Assembly: GCF_018327685.1 (NCBI RefSeq) | Contig: NZ_BNEL01000001.1 | Coordinates: 1,488,001 to 1,552,000 of the forward strand | DNA length: 64,000 bases | Direction of reading: 5' to 3' | Source of the DNA: Streptomyces sp. TS71-3 | GTDB taxonomy: Bacteria > Actinomycetota > Actinomycetes > Streptomycetales > Streptomycetaceae | Shown here: positions 41,925 to 50,286 of the stretch, one piece after another | Layout: each line of letters starts with the position of its first letter | Numbering within the stretch: position 1 is the stretch's first letter | Made by a program: the position numbers and the translations under genes | Notes under the pieces: generated by a model | Seen by the model: the letters and a program-made list of their open reading frames with translations, nothing else | Database searches by the model: none | What the model was told of the DNA's origin: nothing

Positions 41925-42110
41925 CTACCCGTGCTCGTGGGCCTGGCCGGCGGCTTGGGGGTGGATGCCGTCGAGAATGATCCGGACGGCCCGTTCACGT
42001 TGTGCGTCGTCGACGTAGGCGCCGGCGGTGGCGGCGAAGATGAGACGCATGACGTCGTCCGCGTCGACGTCGGCGCGCACGGCTCCGGCCGGTCGGCTCC
42101 TTTTCCCGAG
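41925..42110 (-). pseudogene. TetR-family regulator, 3' remnant
   Basis: On the minus strand the frame ending in TAG at 41925 reads AGAVRADVDADDVMRLIFAA, then TAGAYVDDAQRERAVRIIL. That is the usual C-terminal end of TetR regulators with a DVMRL(I/V)FAAT helix. Upstream of about 42090 the frame runs into unrelated sequence with no DNA-binding domain. Only a dead tail remains, stranded between two IclR genes. Confidence 0.6.
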
Positions 42111-42244
42111 CCGGGTGGGCCGGTGATCGCAGACGTGGAGCCGCCCGCCGTCCGGGGATGACGGCGGGCGTGAGCGCGGGCGCGCGGGCTGGTCGGCGGG
42201 GCGGGGGGCGCGAGGGGGCGGGGGAGCTGCTGGACGGGGGCGGG

Positions 42245-43051
42245 TCAGCCGACCGCGTTGTTGAGCAGCGTCTCCAGCTGGGAGGCCGCGGCGTGCAGGT
42301 GGCGGACGACGGTCAGCTGGCGCTTGCGGGGCATCCGGGTGGCGGGCGCGGAGGCGTTGAGGGCGGCCACGGCCAGGTCGCGGCGGTCCCGGACGACGGT
42401 CGCCACGGACACGATCTCGTCCTCGTCGGCCTCGCGGTGGTTGGTGGCGTACCCCTGGTCGCGGACCCGGGCCAGCTCGGTGTCGAGCAGGGCGCGCTCC
42501 TCGGGCCGCAGCACTCCGGGGGACTCCGAGGCGAACAGCTCGTCGAGCTGCCCCGCGGTCAGCTCGGCCAGCAGCGCCTTGCCGGTGGCGGTGCGGTGCG
42601 CGGGCATCAGCTGGCCGGTGCGGTCGGCGACGCGCAGGGCGCGGTTGCTCTCCGCGCCGGCCAGGTAGCGGATCCGGCCGCCCTCCAACTGGGCCAGGTG
42701 CACGGTCTCGTTCACGCGCAGGGCCAGGTCGGCGAGGATCGGCCGGGCCAGATTGCGGATGTCCAGATTGCGGACGGCGGCGAGCCCGATCTCCAGCAGC
42801 GCGGGGCCGGCGACGTAGACGCGCAGGTCCTCCTCGCGGCGTACGAAGTCGTGCTGGATCAGCATCGCGAGCAGCCGGTGCGCCGTGGAGTCGGCGACGT
42901 CCAGGGCGTGGGCGACGTCGGTGAGGCGCAGGCGCTTGTGGTCGCGGAACATCAGCAGCAGCCGTAGCGCGTTGCCCACGGAGGTGATCGGGTAGGACGG
43001 CTTCGCCCCGCCCGCGCGGGCCGTCTCGCCGGCCGCTCTGCCCTGAACCAT
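42245..43051 (-). CDS. IclR-family regulator
   Basis: This 268-aa protein has the winged helix SVGNALRLLLMFRDHKRLRLTDVAHALDVADSTAHRLLAML followed by an IclR effector domain (MPAHRTATGKALLAEL, ADEDEIVSVATVVRDRRDLAVAALNASAPATRM). It is divergent from nothing and lies downstream of the Rieske dioxygenase genes, probably controlling them. The ATG at 43051 has no ribosome site, while TATGCT lies six bases before it, so the transcript may be leaderless. Confidence 0.9.
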   Translation of the reverse strand: MVQGRAAGETARAGGAKPSYPITSVGNALRLLLMFRDHKRLRLTDVAHALDVADSTAHRLLAMLIQHDFVRREEDLRVYVAGPALLEIGLAAVRNLDIRNLARPILADLALRVNETVHLAQLEGGRIRYLAGAESNRALRVADRTGQLMPAHRTATGKALLAELTAGQLDELFASESPGVLRPEERALLDTELARVRDQGYATNHREADEDEIVSVATVVRDRRDLAVAALNASAPATRMPRKRQLTVVRHLHAAASQLETLLNNAVG

Positions 43052-43537
43052 CGGCCGAGCATATCGCTGCGCTGGCTTGGGCCGGGGGTGCGGGCTTGTG
43101 TGGGGCTGGCTGTGACCTGGCGCTCTTGGGGGCGGCGGGTCTCCGGTGGGGCGTGTGCGGGTGCGCCGCGGTTCTTTGCGCGGTTCCCCGCGCCCCTTGG
43201 GGGTGCTTTGGGTGTTCCGGTGGGGGCGTGTGCGGGTGGGTCGTGGTTTTTTGCGCGGTTCCCCGCGCCCCTTGGGGCGGGTGGGTGCTTTGGGGTGGTG
43301 GGTGTCTGCGGGTGGGGTGTGGCTTGTGGCGCAGTTCCCCGCGCCCCTTTGTGGGTGCGCCTTGCGTTCAGAGTGCCCTGAAAGGGGCGCGGGGAACTGC
43401 GCGAGCGACCAGTGCGAGACCTGCAGACCGCTACCGGCCGCAAGGGGCACCCCCTACCGGGTCGGTTGGGCCGGCCGCAGGCCGTCCGCACCCTCTACCG
43501 AGCGGGCCGTAGGCCGAAGAAGGAGTCGCGGGGGCGG
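43052..43537. repeat. Intergenic region with four dispersed-repeat copies
   Basis: Forward copies are at 43179-43198, 43253-43272 and 43329-43348, and an inverted copy is at 43384-43403. The spacers share TGGGGTG/GTGTGCGGGTG-type words, so the array looks built by duplication of a unit of about 75 bases. No gene is seen. The first bases hold the IclR promoter. Confidence 0.7.
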
Positions 43538-44068
43538 TCAGACGAAGACCGACAGGTTCTTCGCCATCAGGACCGACTGGTCGAGGTACAGCGTTCGCCG
43601 CACCACCTGCCAATCGCCGCCGGCCCGCCGCAGGCGATCCCTGCGGCGCCCCACCAGAAAGTCCGTCTCGTCCGCGACCCGGTTCCGGTACACCAGGAAC
43701 CGGCAGCTCACCTCGGCCTCCGGAAGCTCCGCCGACTCCAGCCGCACATTGGTGACCAGGTGCGAGACCCGCGAGACCGGCTCCTCGGCCCAGTGCTGCC
43801 CGGTCGCCAGCTGGGCCACCCGCAGCTCCACCGTCTCCTTGCCTTCGTCGAACCACTGCACCTCACCGTCCCGGGTGTTCTCCCGGTCGGCGACATCCTC
43901 GTAGCGGACGTTCATACGCAGCGGGACGCTGTAGCGGTAGTCCTCGGCGAGCATGCCGAGCCAGTCCTCGTAGCGGCGCTCGTCGAGCAGGTCGGCCTCC
44001 CGGTAGAGGAAGTCCGCCACCTCCCGCTCCAGCAGCAGGCGCTCGATCGCCTTCTGTTCGATGGCCAT
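43538..44068 (-). CDS. Aromatic-ring-hydroxylating dioxygenase, beta subunit
   Basis: This 176-aa protein has the cone-shaped SnoaL-like beta-subunit fold of ring-hydroxylating oxygenases: REVADFLYREADLLDERRYEDWLGMLAEDYRYSVPLRM, SRVSHLVTNVRLE and VYRNRVADETDFLVGRRRDRLRRA. It has no redox centre and stabilises the alpha trimer. ATG at 44068. It is the last gene of the ferredoxin-reductase-alpha-beta operon, separated from alpha by 182 bases with a tandem repeat. Confidence 0.92.
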   Translation of the reverse strand: MAIEQKAIERLLLEREVADFLYREADLLDERRYEDWLGMLAEDYRYSVPLRMNVRYEDVADRENTRDGEVQWFDEGKETVELRVAQLATGQHWAEEPVSRVSHLVTNVRLESAELPEAEVSCRFLVYRNRVADETDFLVGRRRDRLRRAGGDWQVVRRTLYLDQSVLMAKNLSVFV

Positions 44069-44107
44069 GACCTGTGATGACTCCTTCGGATGCTGAGACG
44101 GGACGGG

Positions 44108-44183
44108 ACGACATGAAGTGAGGGAGACGACATGAAGTGAGGGAGACGACATGAAGTGAGGGAGACGACATGAAGTCAGGGAG
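44108..44183. repeat. Four tandem 19-base repeats between alpha and beta subunit genes
   Basis: ACGACATGAAGTGAGGGAG occurs three times without change and once with one substitution (GTCAGG). The array is transcribed as part of the dioxygenase mRNA. It is relatively A-rich compared with the neighbouring sequence. Confidence 0.9.
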
Positions 44184-44250
44184 GCGAGAGAGGGAGGGGA
44201 GAGGCGAGAGGGGGCGAGCCCCGGGGGCGCGGCCCGCGGCGCTTCCGCGC

Positions 44251-45852
44251 TCAGTCGTCCCCCTCGCGGCGCCCGATCTCGATGCCCCCGCCCGCCCCGG
44301 CCACCGCACGGTCGTCGGTCGCGGCGAGGCGGGTCAGCTCCGGCCAGGGGAGGGCGTCGGTGAACTCCGCCCAACGGCGGTAGAACGCACGGGCGTTGAC
44401 CTCCCCGGCGATGGCGTGGTGCGAGTGCACGGCACGGTCCAGGTCGCTGGGCAGCTCCTGGCCGAGGCCCTGCTGGTAGTTGTACGGGTAGCGGCGGGCG
44501 ACCACGCCCCGGCTGGCCTGGGTCGCGTAGTCCCAGTTCTCCATGTCGTCCTGCTCGGTCATGCCGGCCGGGCCCGCGTAGCGCATGTAGTAGCGGCGCA
44601 GCCACTCGCGGACGAACCCGGGAGCGTCGCGATCGACGAGGAACCACCGCCACACCTCGGTCTCGGTGGGGCTGATCGGGTGCGCGACGAGGATGCTGCG
44701 CGGGAAGCCGGCCGCGAACGACATGTTCGGGAAGAGGGTGGCGGGGCCCCGGCCGCCGAGCAGCCGGCCCTGCGCCCGGAGCCGTTCGGTCCGCTTCTGC
44801 CAGACGGACTTGAAGTACTCGTCCATGTCGGCCTCGGCGAACTCCGGGTACGGCACCTCGTACGCGAGGTTGTCGGAGGCGCCGTGACCGAGCCGGAACG
44901 ACGTCTTCATCCGGCCCCGCGAGAAGCCGCCCTGGTCCTGCCGCTCGCCGTGCCGCCGCTTGCCGCGGCCGCCCGGTCCGATGCCGACGGCCTCCACGGA
45001 GGCGTGGGTGGAGGCGCCGTGGTAGGTGTCGCCGAGGAAGTTCTCGGAGACGAACTTCCAGTTCGACTTGATCCGCCACTTCAGCACGCCCCGGAAGACC
45101 TCCGTGCCGCCCTCGGTGCCGTCGAAGGCGTCCGCGAGGTTGTCCAGCCACCAGTGGAAGTCGCCTACGTACTCCTCGAACGGCGGTGCGTCGGGGTCCC
45201 AGTTGGCGAAGACCAGGCCCTTGTAGGAGCGCACGTGCGGGCAGCGCACCAGGCCCCACTGCTCCCTCTTGAGCTTGTTGTCGTAGGCGGCCTTCATCTG
45301 CGGCACCCCGTGCAGGTCGCCGGGGGTGTGCACCAGCGAGCCGTCGACCGAGTACGACCAGGCGTGGTACGGGCACGTGAACTGCATGGTGTTGCCCTCG
45401 TCGTAGCGGCACACCCGCATGCCGCGGTGCCGGCACGAGTTGAGCAGGACGTGCAGTTCGCCCTTGTCGTCACGGGTCAGCAGGACCGGGTCGGAGCCCA
45501 TCCACGAGGAGAAGAAGTCACCCGGCCGCGGCACCTGGGTGGCGTGCCCGACGAACAGCCAGGCGCGGGGGAAGAGGTGTTCCAGCTCGCGCCGGTGGAT
45601 CTCCTCGTTGACGAAGATCTCCCGGCTGATCTCGCCGCGGGCCACGTCGACCAGGTCGCGGACCGGGCCGACTCCGCTGTGCGGGACGGTGCTCGGGCCG
45701 GCTTTCGTGGCGGTGCCCGTGCCCGTGCCCGTGGGCGTGGCTTCGGTCCCGGCGTTCGCGGTGTCGGTTGCGGAGCCTGCGGCGGTGTCGGCTGCGTCGG
45801 TCGTGTCGGCTGTGCCGGCCGTGTCAGTAGTGGAGTCCGTGGTGGTGCTCAT
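44251..45852 (-). CDS. Rieske aromatic-ring-hydroxylating dioxygenase, alpha subunit
   Basis: This 533-aa catalytic subunit has a Rieske [2Fe-2S] site (NSCRHRGMRVC and FTCPYHAWSYS) and a C-terminal mononuclear iron domain with the ligand segment NWKFVSENFLGDTYHGASTH. The first about 55 residues are a Thr/Ala/Asp low-complexity tail (TDSTTDTAGTADTTDAADTA) absent from most relatives; a later start is possible but the ATG overlaps the reductase stop by four bases (ATGA), favouring the full form. With beta subunit, ferredoxin and reductase it makes a complete cis-dihydroxylating system. The substrate is probably an aromatic acid. Confidence 0.94.
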   Translation of the reverse strand: MSTTTDSTTDTAGTADTTDAADTAAGSATDTANAGTEATPTGTGTGTATKAGPSTVPHSGVGPVRDLVDVARGEISREIFVNEEIHRRELEHLFPRAWLFVGHATQVPRPGDFFSSWMGSDPVLLTRDDKGELHVLLNSCRHRGMRVCRYDEGNTMQFTCPYHAWSYSVDGSLVHTPGDLHGVPQMKAAYDNKLKREQWGLVRCPHVRSYKGLVFANWDPDAPPFEEYVGDFHWWLDNLADAFDGTEGGTEVFRGVLKWRIKSNWKFVSENFLGDTYHGASTHASVEAVGIGPGGRGKRRHGERQDQGGFSRGRMKTSFRLGHGASDNLAYEVPYPEFAEADMDEYFKSVWQKRTERLRAQGRLLGGRGPATLFPNMSFAAGFPRSILVAHPISPTETEVWRWFLVDRDAPGFVREWLRRYYMRYAGPAGMTEQDDMENWDYATQASRGVVARRYPYNYQQGLGQELPSDLDRAVHSHHAIAGEVNARAFYRRWAEFTDALPWPELTRLAATDDRAVAGAGGGIEIGRREGDD

Positions 45853-47210
45853 CGCTTCGGACCGTCCTTCTTGCTGGTGGGTCTTTCGACGGAGGTGTGG
45901 GGCGCGGCCGGGGTGCCCGGCTCCAGGGTGGTGATCCCGCCGGCCAGTTCGGCGAGCTTCGCGCGCAGGCCGGCCACGGTGCCGCCCTCGGCCAGCAGCC
46001 GGCGGGCGGTGGCGCAGGCGCGCGGCCAGCCGAACGTCACGGCGGCGGTCAGCCGGCCGTTACGGGAGTAGAGCGCCACGTCCTTGTCGCCCTTCGGCGT
46101 GGTGCAGCGGAGCAGTTCGACGGTGTCCGCGGCGGCCGGGTCCCCGGCCGACTGGATCTTGACGCCGTGCTGGTCGGACCAGAAGTACGGAACGTGCGCG
46201 TAGGGGGTCCGCCGTCCGGGACGGGTGAGGTTGCGGGCGACGAGGGCGGCCTGCTCCGCCGCGTTGGTCCAGTGCTCGACCCTGCGGTGCCGGCCGGTGC
46301 GCCGGTCGTACCAGCGGGCGACGTCCCCGACGGCGTAGAGGTCCCGGTGCCCGGGGACCGCGCAGAACTCGTCGGTGACCACGCCGTCCTCCAGGCAGAC
46401 CCCGGAGCCCTCCAGCCAGGACGTGTCCGGTACGCAGCCGATGCCGGCCACGACGGTGCCGGCGGCGATCCTGCGCCCGTCGTCCAGGGTGAGCACCCGC
46501 GTGCCGTCGGTGCGCTCCACGACCGCGCGGACCCCGGTACCGGCGATCACCTCCACGCCGTGGGCCCGGTGCAGGTCGGTGACCAGGGAGCCGACCCGCT
46601 CGCCGAGGATCCGGGAGAACGCTGCCGTGCTCCGCTCGATCAGGGTGGTCCGGCAGCCGAGCGCCGCGGCCGAGGCGGCGACCTCGGCGCCGACGAAGCC
46701 GCCGCCGACGACGGCCACCGGCTCCCCGGTGGCCAGCCGCTTGGCCAGCTCGACGCCGTCGGCCAGTTCGCGCACGGTGTGCACCAGGCGGTCCGCCGGC
46801 GGGGGCAGGGTGCGGGGGCGGGCGCCGGTGGCGACGACCAGGGCGCCGTACCCGATCCGGGTGGCGTCGGACAGGTGCACCTCGCGGCGTTCCGGGTCGA
46901 GGCCGAGGGCCCTGGTGCCGAGCCGCAGGGTGAGCCCGAGGCGTTCCTGCTCGCCCTCCCCGAGCAGCGCCAGGGCGTCCTGGCCGCGCCGCCCGGTGAG
47001 CAGTTCCTTGGAGAGCGGCGGCTTGTCGTACGGGGCGGTGGGCTCGGCGCCGACGATCGTGATCTCCCCGTCGAACCCCTCCTCGCGAAGGGCCTGCGCG
47101 GTGCGCACGCCGCCGACGGACGCGCCGACGATGAGCACGGACCGCGGTGTGCCGGCGGGCCCGGCCGCCGTCGCGGCGGGCGCCGTCGTCCCGGCGGGGT
47201 CAGGAGTCAT
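45849..47210 (-). CDS. FAD-dependent ferredoxin reductase
   Basis: This 453-aa protein is a pyridine-nucleotide-disulfide-like oxidoreductase of the ring-hydroxylating-system type. It has the FAD GxGxxG variant VLIVGASVGGVRTAQAL, the NADH site VAVVGGGFVGAEVAASAAALG, and the C-terminal FAD motif LYAVGDVARWYD. It passes electrons from NADH to the ferredoxin encoded just upstream. ATG at 47210 overlaps the ferredoxin gene by 11 bases. The C-terminal reductase domain (HVPYFWSDQHGVKIQ) is complete. Confidence 0.94.
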   Translation of the reverse strand: MTPDPAGTTAPAATAAGPAGTPRSVLIVGASVGGVRTAQALREEGFDGEITIVGAEPTAPYDKPPLSKELLTGRRGQDALALLGEGEQERLGLTLRLGTRALGLDPERREVHLSDATRIGYGALVVATGARPRTLPPPADRLVHTVRELADGVELAKRLATGEPVAVVGGGFVGAEVAASAAALGCRTTLIERSTAAFSRILGERVGSLVTDLHRAHGVEVIAGTGVRAVVERTDGTRVLTLDDGRRIAAGTVVAGIGCVPDTSWLEGSGVCLEDGVVTDEFCAVPGHRDLYAVGDVARWYDRRTGRHRRVEHWTNAAEQAALVARNLTRPGRRTPYAHVPYFWSDQHGVKIQSAGDPAAADTVELLRCTTPKGDKDVALYSRNGRLTAAVTFGWPRACATARRLLAEGGTVAGLRAKLAELAGGITTLEPGTPAAPHTSVERPTSKKDGPKR

Positions 47211-47400
47211 CGTCGGCGAGCCGGAGCGCGTCGGCCGGGCAGCTGCGGACGGCCGCGGCGACCCGCTCGCGGTCCGCGCTGTCGACCTGCTCGTCCAGCA
47301 GCACCACGAGGCCGTTGTCGTCGAGGTCGAAGTGTTTCTCGTCGGCGGTGACGCAGTTGCCGTATCCCTGGCATCTGCCCAGGTCCACATGGATTCGCAC
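47200..47400 (-). CDS. 3Fe-4S-type ferredoxin
   Basis: This 66-aa ferredoxin has cysteines in RCQGYGNCV and SCPADAL, with one cysteine of the usual four replaced. This is the pattern of the single 3Fe-4S ferredoxins that serve P450s and actinobacterial phthalate-type dioxygenases. It begins the operon ferredoxin-reductase-alpha-beta. It is acidic (DEKHFDLDDNG), as is usual for a small carrier. Confidence 0.93.
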   Translation of the reverse strand: MRIHVDLGRCQGYGNCVTADEKHFDLDDNGLVVLLDEQVDSADRERVAAAVRSCPADALRLADDDS

Positions 47401-47554
47401 GGGGCGTTACTCCTCGGCTGGTGCGCGTGGCGCCCGGTCGGGCGGCGGCCGGGGCCTCGAAGGCGGGCGGTGGCCAGGCCTGGCGACCGGGGGCGGAGTG
47501 GGGTGCGGGGCCTGTGCGGGGTGCTCCTCTGCGGTGCTCTCCGCGGGCTTCCCG

Positions 47555-47587
47555 AACCATACGTTTAATGGTTTAGTAATTGAACCA
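47555..47587. promoter_or_regulatory. Candidate FadR-type operator in the divergent promoter
   Basis: Three half sites overlap: AACCAT (47555-47560), ATGGTT (47568-47573) and AACCA (47583-47587), giving the palindrome TGGTTTAGTAATTGAACCA at 47569-47587. The A+T-rich block lies between the ferredoxin operon and the GntR gene and could control both. Around it, 47401-47725 shows no gene. Confidence 0.6.
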
Positions 47588-47725
47588 TAGGCACCATAGA
47601 AGTGGCCCAGAACGCTGTCAAGACGCCCAGGGAGGTGCTCGTGACCGGCGCGGAGTGCACCGGGCCGGCGGCTGGCGGTGGCATACGCTGGGGCGCCGGC
47701 GAGGGCTTGAGGAGAGGAGGGGCCA

Positions 47726-48484
47726 GTGGCCTCCAGTGCGGGTGGGCCGGTCTCTCCGGAGAACGTCTTCAGTCCGGTGCCGTCGGCCGGGCGGACGTCC
47801 GCCATGATCGTCCGTCAGATCCGGACCCTGATCCGCACCGGGGAGCTTCCGGTCGGCACCCGGCTGCCCGCGGAACGCGTGCTGTGCGACCGGATGGGCG
47901 TGAGCCGGCTGACGTTGCGCGAGGCCCTGCGCGCGCTGGAGGTCAACGGCCTGATCGAGATCCGTGCCGGAGCGCACGGCGGCGCCTTCGTGACCGCGCC
48001 CACGGCGGGCAGCGCGGCGGCCGGCATCACCGACCTGCTGAGCATCTCGGGCCTGTCCGCGGCCGATGTCACCGAGGCGCGGATCGCCTTCGAGCTGGGC
48101 ATCGTCCCGCTGATCGCCGAGCGGGCCACCGCGCAGGACCTCGCGGAGCTGCGTGCGCTGTGCGACGAGGCGGAGGCCGCCCGCGAGGAGGGCAGCTACA
48201 CCGTGGCGATGTCGTTCGGCTTCCATCTGCGGGCCGCGGCCGCCTCGCACAACCCCGCCGTCGTGCTGCTGCTGGACTCCTTCCGGGAGGCCATCCTGAT
48301 GTCGATGCGGCAGGCGCATCACGAGGGGAAGCAGGGGGTTGCCGAGCATCGGGCGTTCGTGGACGCGATCGAGCGGGGCGAGCCCGGGGTGGCTCGCAAG
48401 GTGATGGGGGATCATCTTCAGCGGACCGCCGATGCGGTGGCGCCTTCGGCCCCGGCCTCGGCGCCCTTGTGGCGGGGGTGCTGA
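47726..48484 (+). CDS. GntR-family regulator, FadR subgroup
   Basis: This 252-aa protein has a winged helix (about 20-95; PAERVLCDRMGVSRLTLREALRALEVNGLIEIRAG) and an FCD helical domain (VTEARIAFELGIVPLIAERA, FGFHLRAAAASHNP, HRAFVDAIERGEP). It is divergent from the dioxygenase operon and precedes the dehydrogenase-MFS-aldolase set. GTG at 47726 follows GGAGAGGAGGGG. It probably senses a carboxylic acid of the pathway through the metal site formed by its FCD histidines. Confidence 0.92.
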   Translation: MASSAGGPVSPENVFSPVPSAGRTSAMIVRQIRTLIRTGELPVGTRLPAERVLCDRMGVSRLTLREALRALEVNGLIEIRAGAHGGAFVTAPTAGSAAAGITDLLSISGLSAADVTEARIAFELGIVPLIAERATAQDLAELRALCDEAEAAREEGSYTVAMSFGFHLRAAAASHNPAVVLLLDSFREAILMSMRQAHHEGKQGVAEHRAFVDAIERGEPGVARKVMGDHLQRTADAVAPSAPASAPLWRGC

Positions 48485-49139
48485 GGGGTTCTTCCTCTCG
48501 GTCGGCTCTCCGTGGGCCGGGCTTTTTTGCGCGGTTCCCCGCGCCCCTGGGGGTGGCTGTGTCTTGTGTGGTTGTCTCGGCTGTCCGTGGGTCGGGGTTT
48601 TTTGCGCGGTTCCCCGCGCCCCTGGGGTGGTTGCCTCTTGCGGGGGGCGTGTCGGCCCCCGGCGGCGGGGGGTTTTGCTTCCCCACTGCCTTGAGGGCGT
48701 GGGAGGTACCCCCATCCCCGCGCCCCTGTTTGCGCGGTTCCCCGCGCCCCTGGAGGGGCTGGGCCTTGTGGGCTTGTTCGGGTTCCGTCCGTGGGGGGTT
48801 GCTCCGTCCTCGCGGCCCTGGGGTGGCCGGCCCCGGCCGGGCTTCCGTGTGGTCCGGGGATTGAATCCCGGTTCTGGTTCTTGACTGGTCGGCGAGGGCG
48901 GTGGCAGCCTCCGCGTTGAAGAAGGAACTTCTTTGATGCGGAAGATCGCCCCGCGGTGGACCACGGGACCGCCGGCGACTCCGCTCGGGACACGCCCCGT
49001 TCTCGCAGCTCGGACCCGAGTGCTGCCGGGCATCCCGGAGCCGGTCGACGGCCCCGTCGGCATGGGGCCGGACACGTGACGCAGAAGGGAAATCCGCAGT
49101 GCCAGCAGCAAGGAGCCGTGCCGCCGGAATCGCGCGCCG
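48485..49139. repeat. Intergenic region with three dispersed-repeat copies and a small palindrome
   Basis: Forward copies of the dispersed repeat lie at 48529-48548, 48604-48623 and 48731-48750, with the second repeat family (CCCCACTGCCTTGAGGGCG) at 48680-48720. At 48919-48933, AAGAAG-GAA-CTTCTT is a perfect dyad near TTGACT (48882) and may be a promoter/operator of the next gene. No coding frame is convincing. Confidence 0.65.
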
Positions 49140-49157
49140 GTGCGCCGGGGCCCGCTC

Positions 49158-50126
49158 GTGACCGGCCTGCCCGGTACGGCGCAAGGGCCGTCGGGGGCGC
49201 CCGAGATCGGGCTGATCGGGCTCGGCCCGATGGGCACCGCGCTGGCCGTCGGGCTGCTCCGGGCCGGCTGGCCCGTGCGCTGCCACGACGCCCGCCCCGA
49301 GGCGGTGGCCGAAGCGGTCGCCGCCGGTGCGACGACCGCCGGCTCGCCGCGTGAACTCGCCACCCGCTGCCGCTGGGTGCTGACCTTCCTGCCCGGCCCC
49401 GACCAGGTGCACGAGGCCGCGCTCGACCCCGAGCGCGGAGTGCTCGCCGGGCTCGCCCCCGGTGGCCTGCTGCTCGACCTGTCCACCTGCGGCCCCGACA
49501 CCGCCGAACTGCTCGGTGCCCGCTTCGCGGCGGCCGGGCGGCGGTTCCTGGACTGCCCCGTCAGCCGCAAGGCCCCCGACTCCACCCTGCTGGTGGGCGG
49601 CGCGGAAGGCGTGCTGGGCGAGCTCGAACCCGCCCTGCGCGCGGTCTCCAGGACGCTCGTCCACTGCGGCAGGCTCGGCGCCGGCTACACCGTCAAGCTG
49701 CTCAACCAGCACATCAAGTACGCCTGGTACCTGGCCTCCGCCGAGGCCCTGCTGATCGCCGAAGCCGTCGGCCTCGACCCCGCGCTGGCGGCCGAGGCCG
49801 TGCAGGAGTGCAGCGGCGCGGAGTCCGGGCTGAGCACCGCGGCGAGCTACTTCCGCGGCGACACCGCGGCCGTGCGCACCCGCGCACCGGCCACCACCAT
49901 CGCCAAGGACATGGCGCTCGCCGAGCGACTCGCCGAGTCGGCGGCGATCCACAGCCCCACGCTCGACGTCACCGCGGCGTTCTTCCGGCACGTCATGGAC
50001 ACGCCCTACCGGCACCGTCCCTACCCGGAGAGCAGCGCCCTGCTCCCCTCGTACACGGCACCGCCCGCCTCCGACACCCCGTCACCCCCGCCGCCCGCCG
50101 ACGCCCCCGCCACCCCCGCCGGCTGA
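49158..50126 (+). CDS. NAD(P)-dependent beta-hydroxyacid dehydrogenase
   Basis: This protein is about 322 aa, of the 3-hydroxyisobutyrate/6-phosphogluconate dehydrogenase-like family. It has the Rossmann motif IGLIGLGPMGTALAVGLLRAGW, the substrate-site loop LDCPVSRKAPDS (in place of the usual PVSGG) and the catalytic Lys in AGYTVKLLNQHIKYA. The start is uncertain: GTG at 49140 or at 49158, the second having GGGG at normal spacing. The C-terminal about 35 residues are Pro/Thr-rich and probably disordered. In the island it may oxidise or reduce a hydroxyacid intermediate. Confidence 0.85.
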   Translation: MTGLPGTAQGPSGAPEIGLIGLGPMGTALAVGLLRAGWPVRCHDARPEAVAEAVAAGATTAGSPRELATRCRWVLTFLPGPDQVHEAALDPERGVLAGLAPGGLLLDLSTCGPDTAELLGARFAAAGRRFLDCPVSRKAPDSTLLVGGAEGVLGELEPALRAVSRTLVHCGRLGAGYTVKLLNQHIKYAWYLASAEALLIAEAVGLDPALAAEAVQECSGAESGLSTAASYFRGDTAAVRTRAPATTIAKDMALAERLAESAAIHSPTLDVTAAFFRHVMDTPYRHRPYPESSALLPSYTAPPASDTPSPPPPADAPATPAG

Positions 50127-50286
50127 CCCCACCGCCGCGCCGTCACCCCCGCCGCGCCGACCTCACCGTTCCCCTGCCGGCACCAGCACCGGTGCCAGCA
50201 GTCGCACCACCCGCACCACCAGCCCCCCGCCTGCCCGCACGGTCACCCCGACCGAAGAGTGCCTATTCGATGAAGATGAGGCCCGT

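Noticed and set aside
48069..50015. Long minus-strand frame over the GntR and dehydrogenase genes
   Set aside because: It crosses intergenic repeats and two plus-strand genes with clear domains; low-complexity product.
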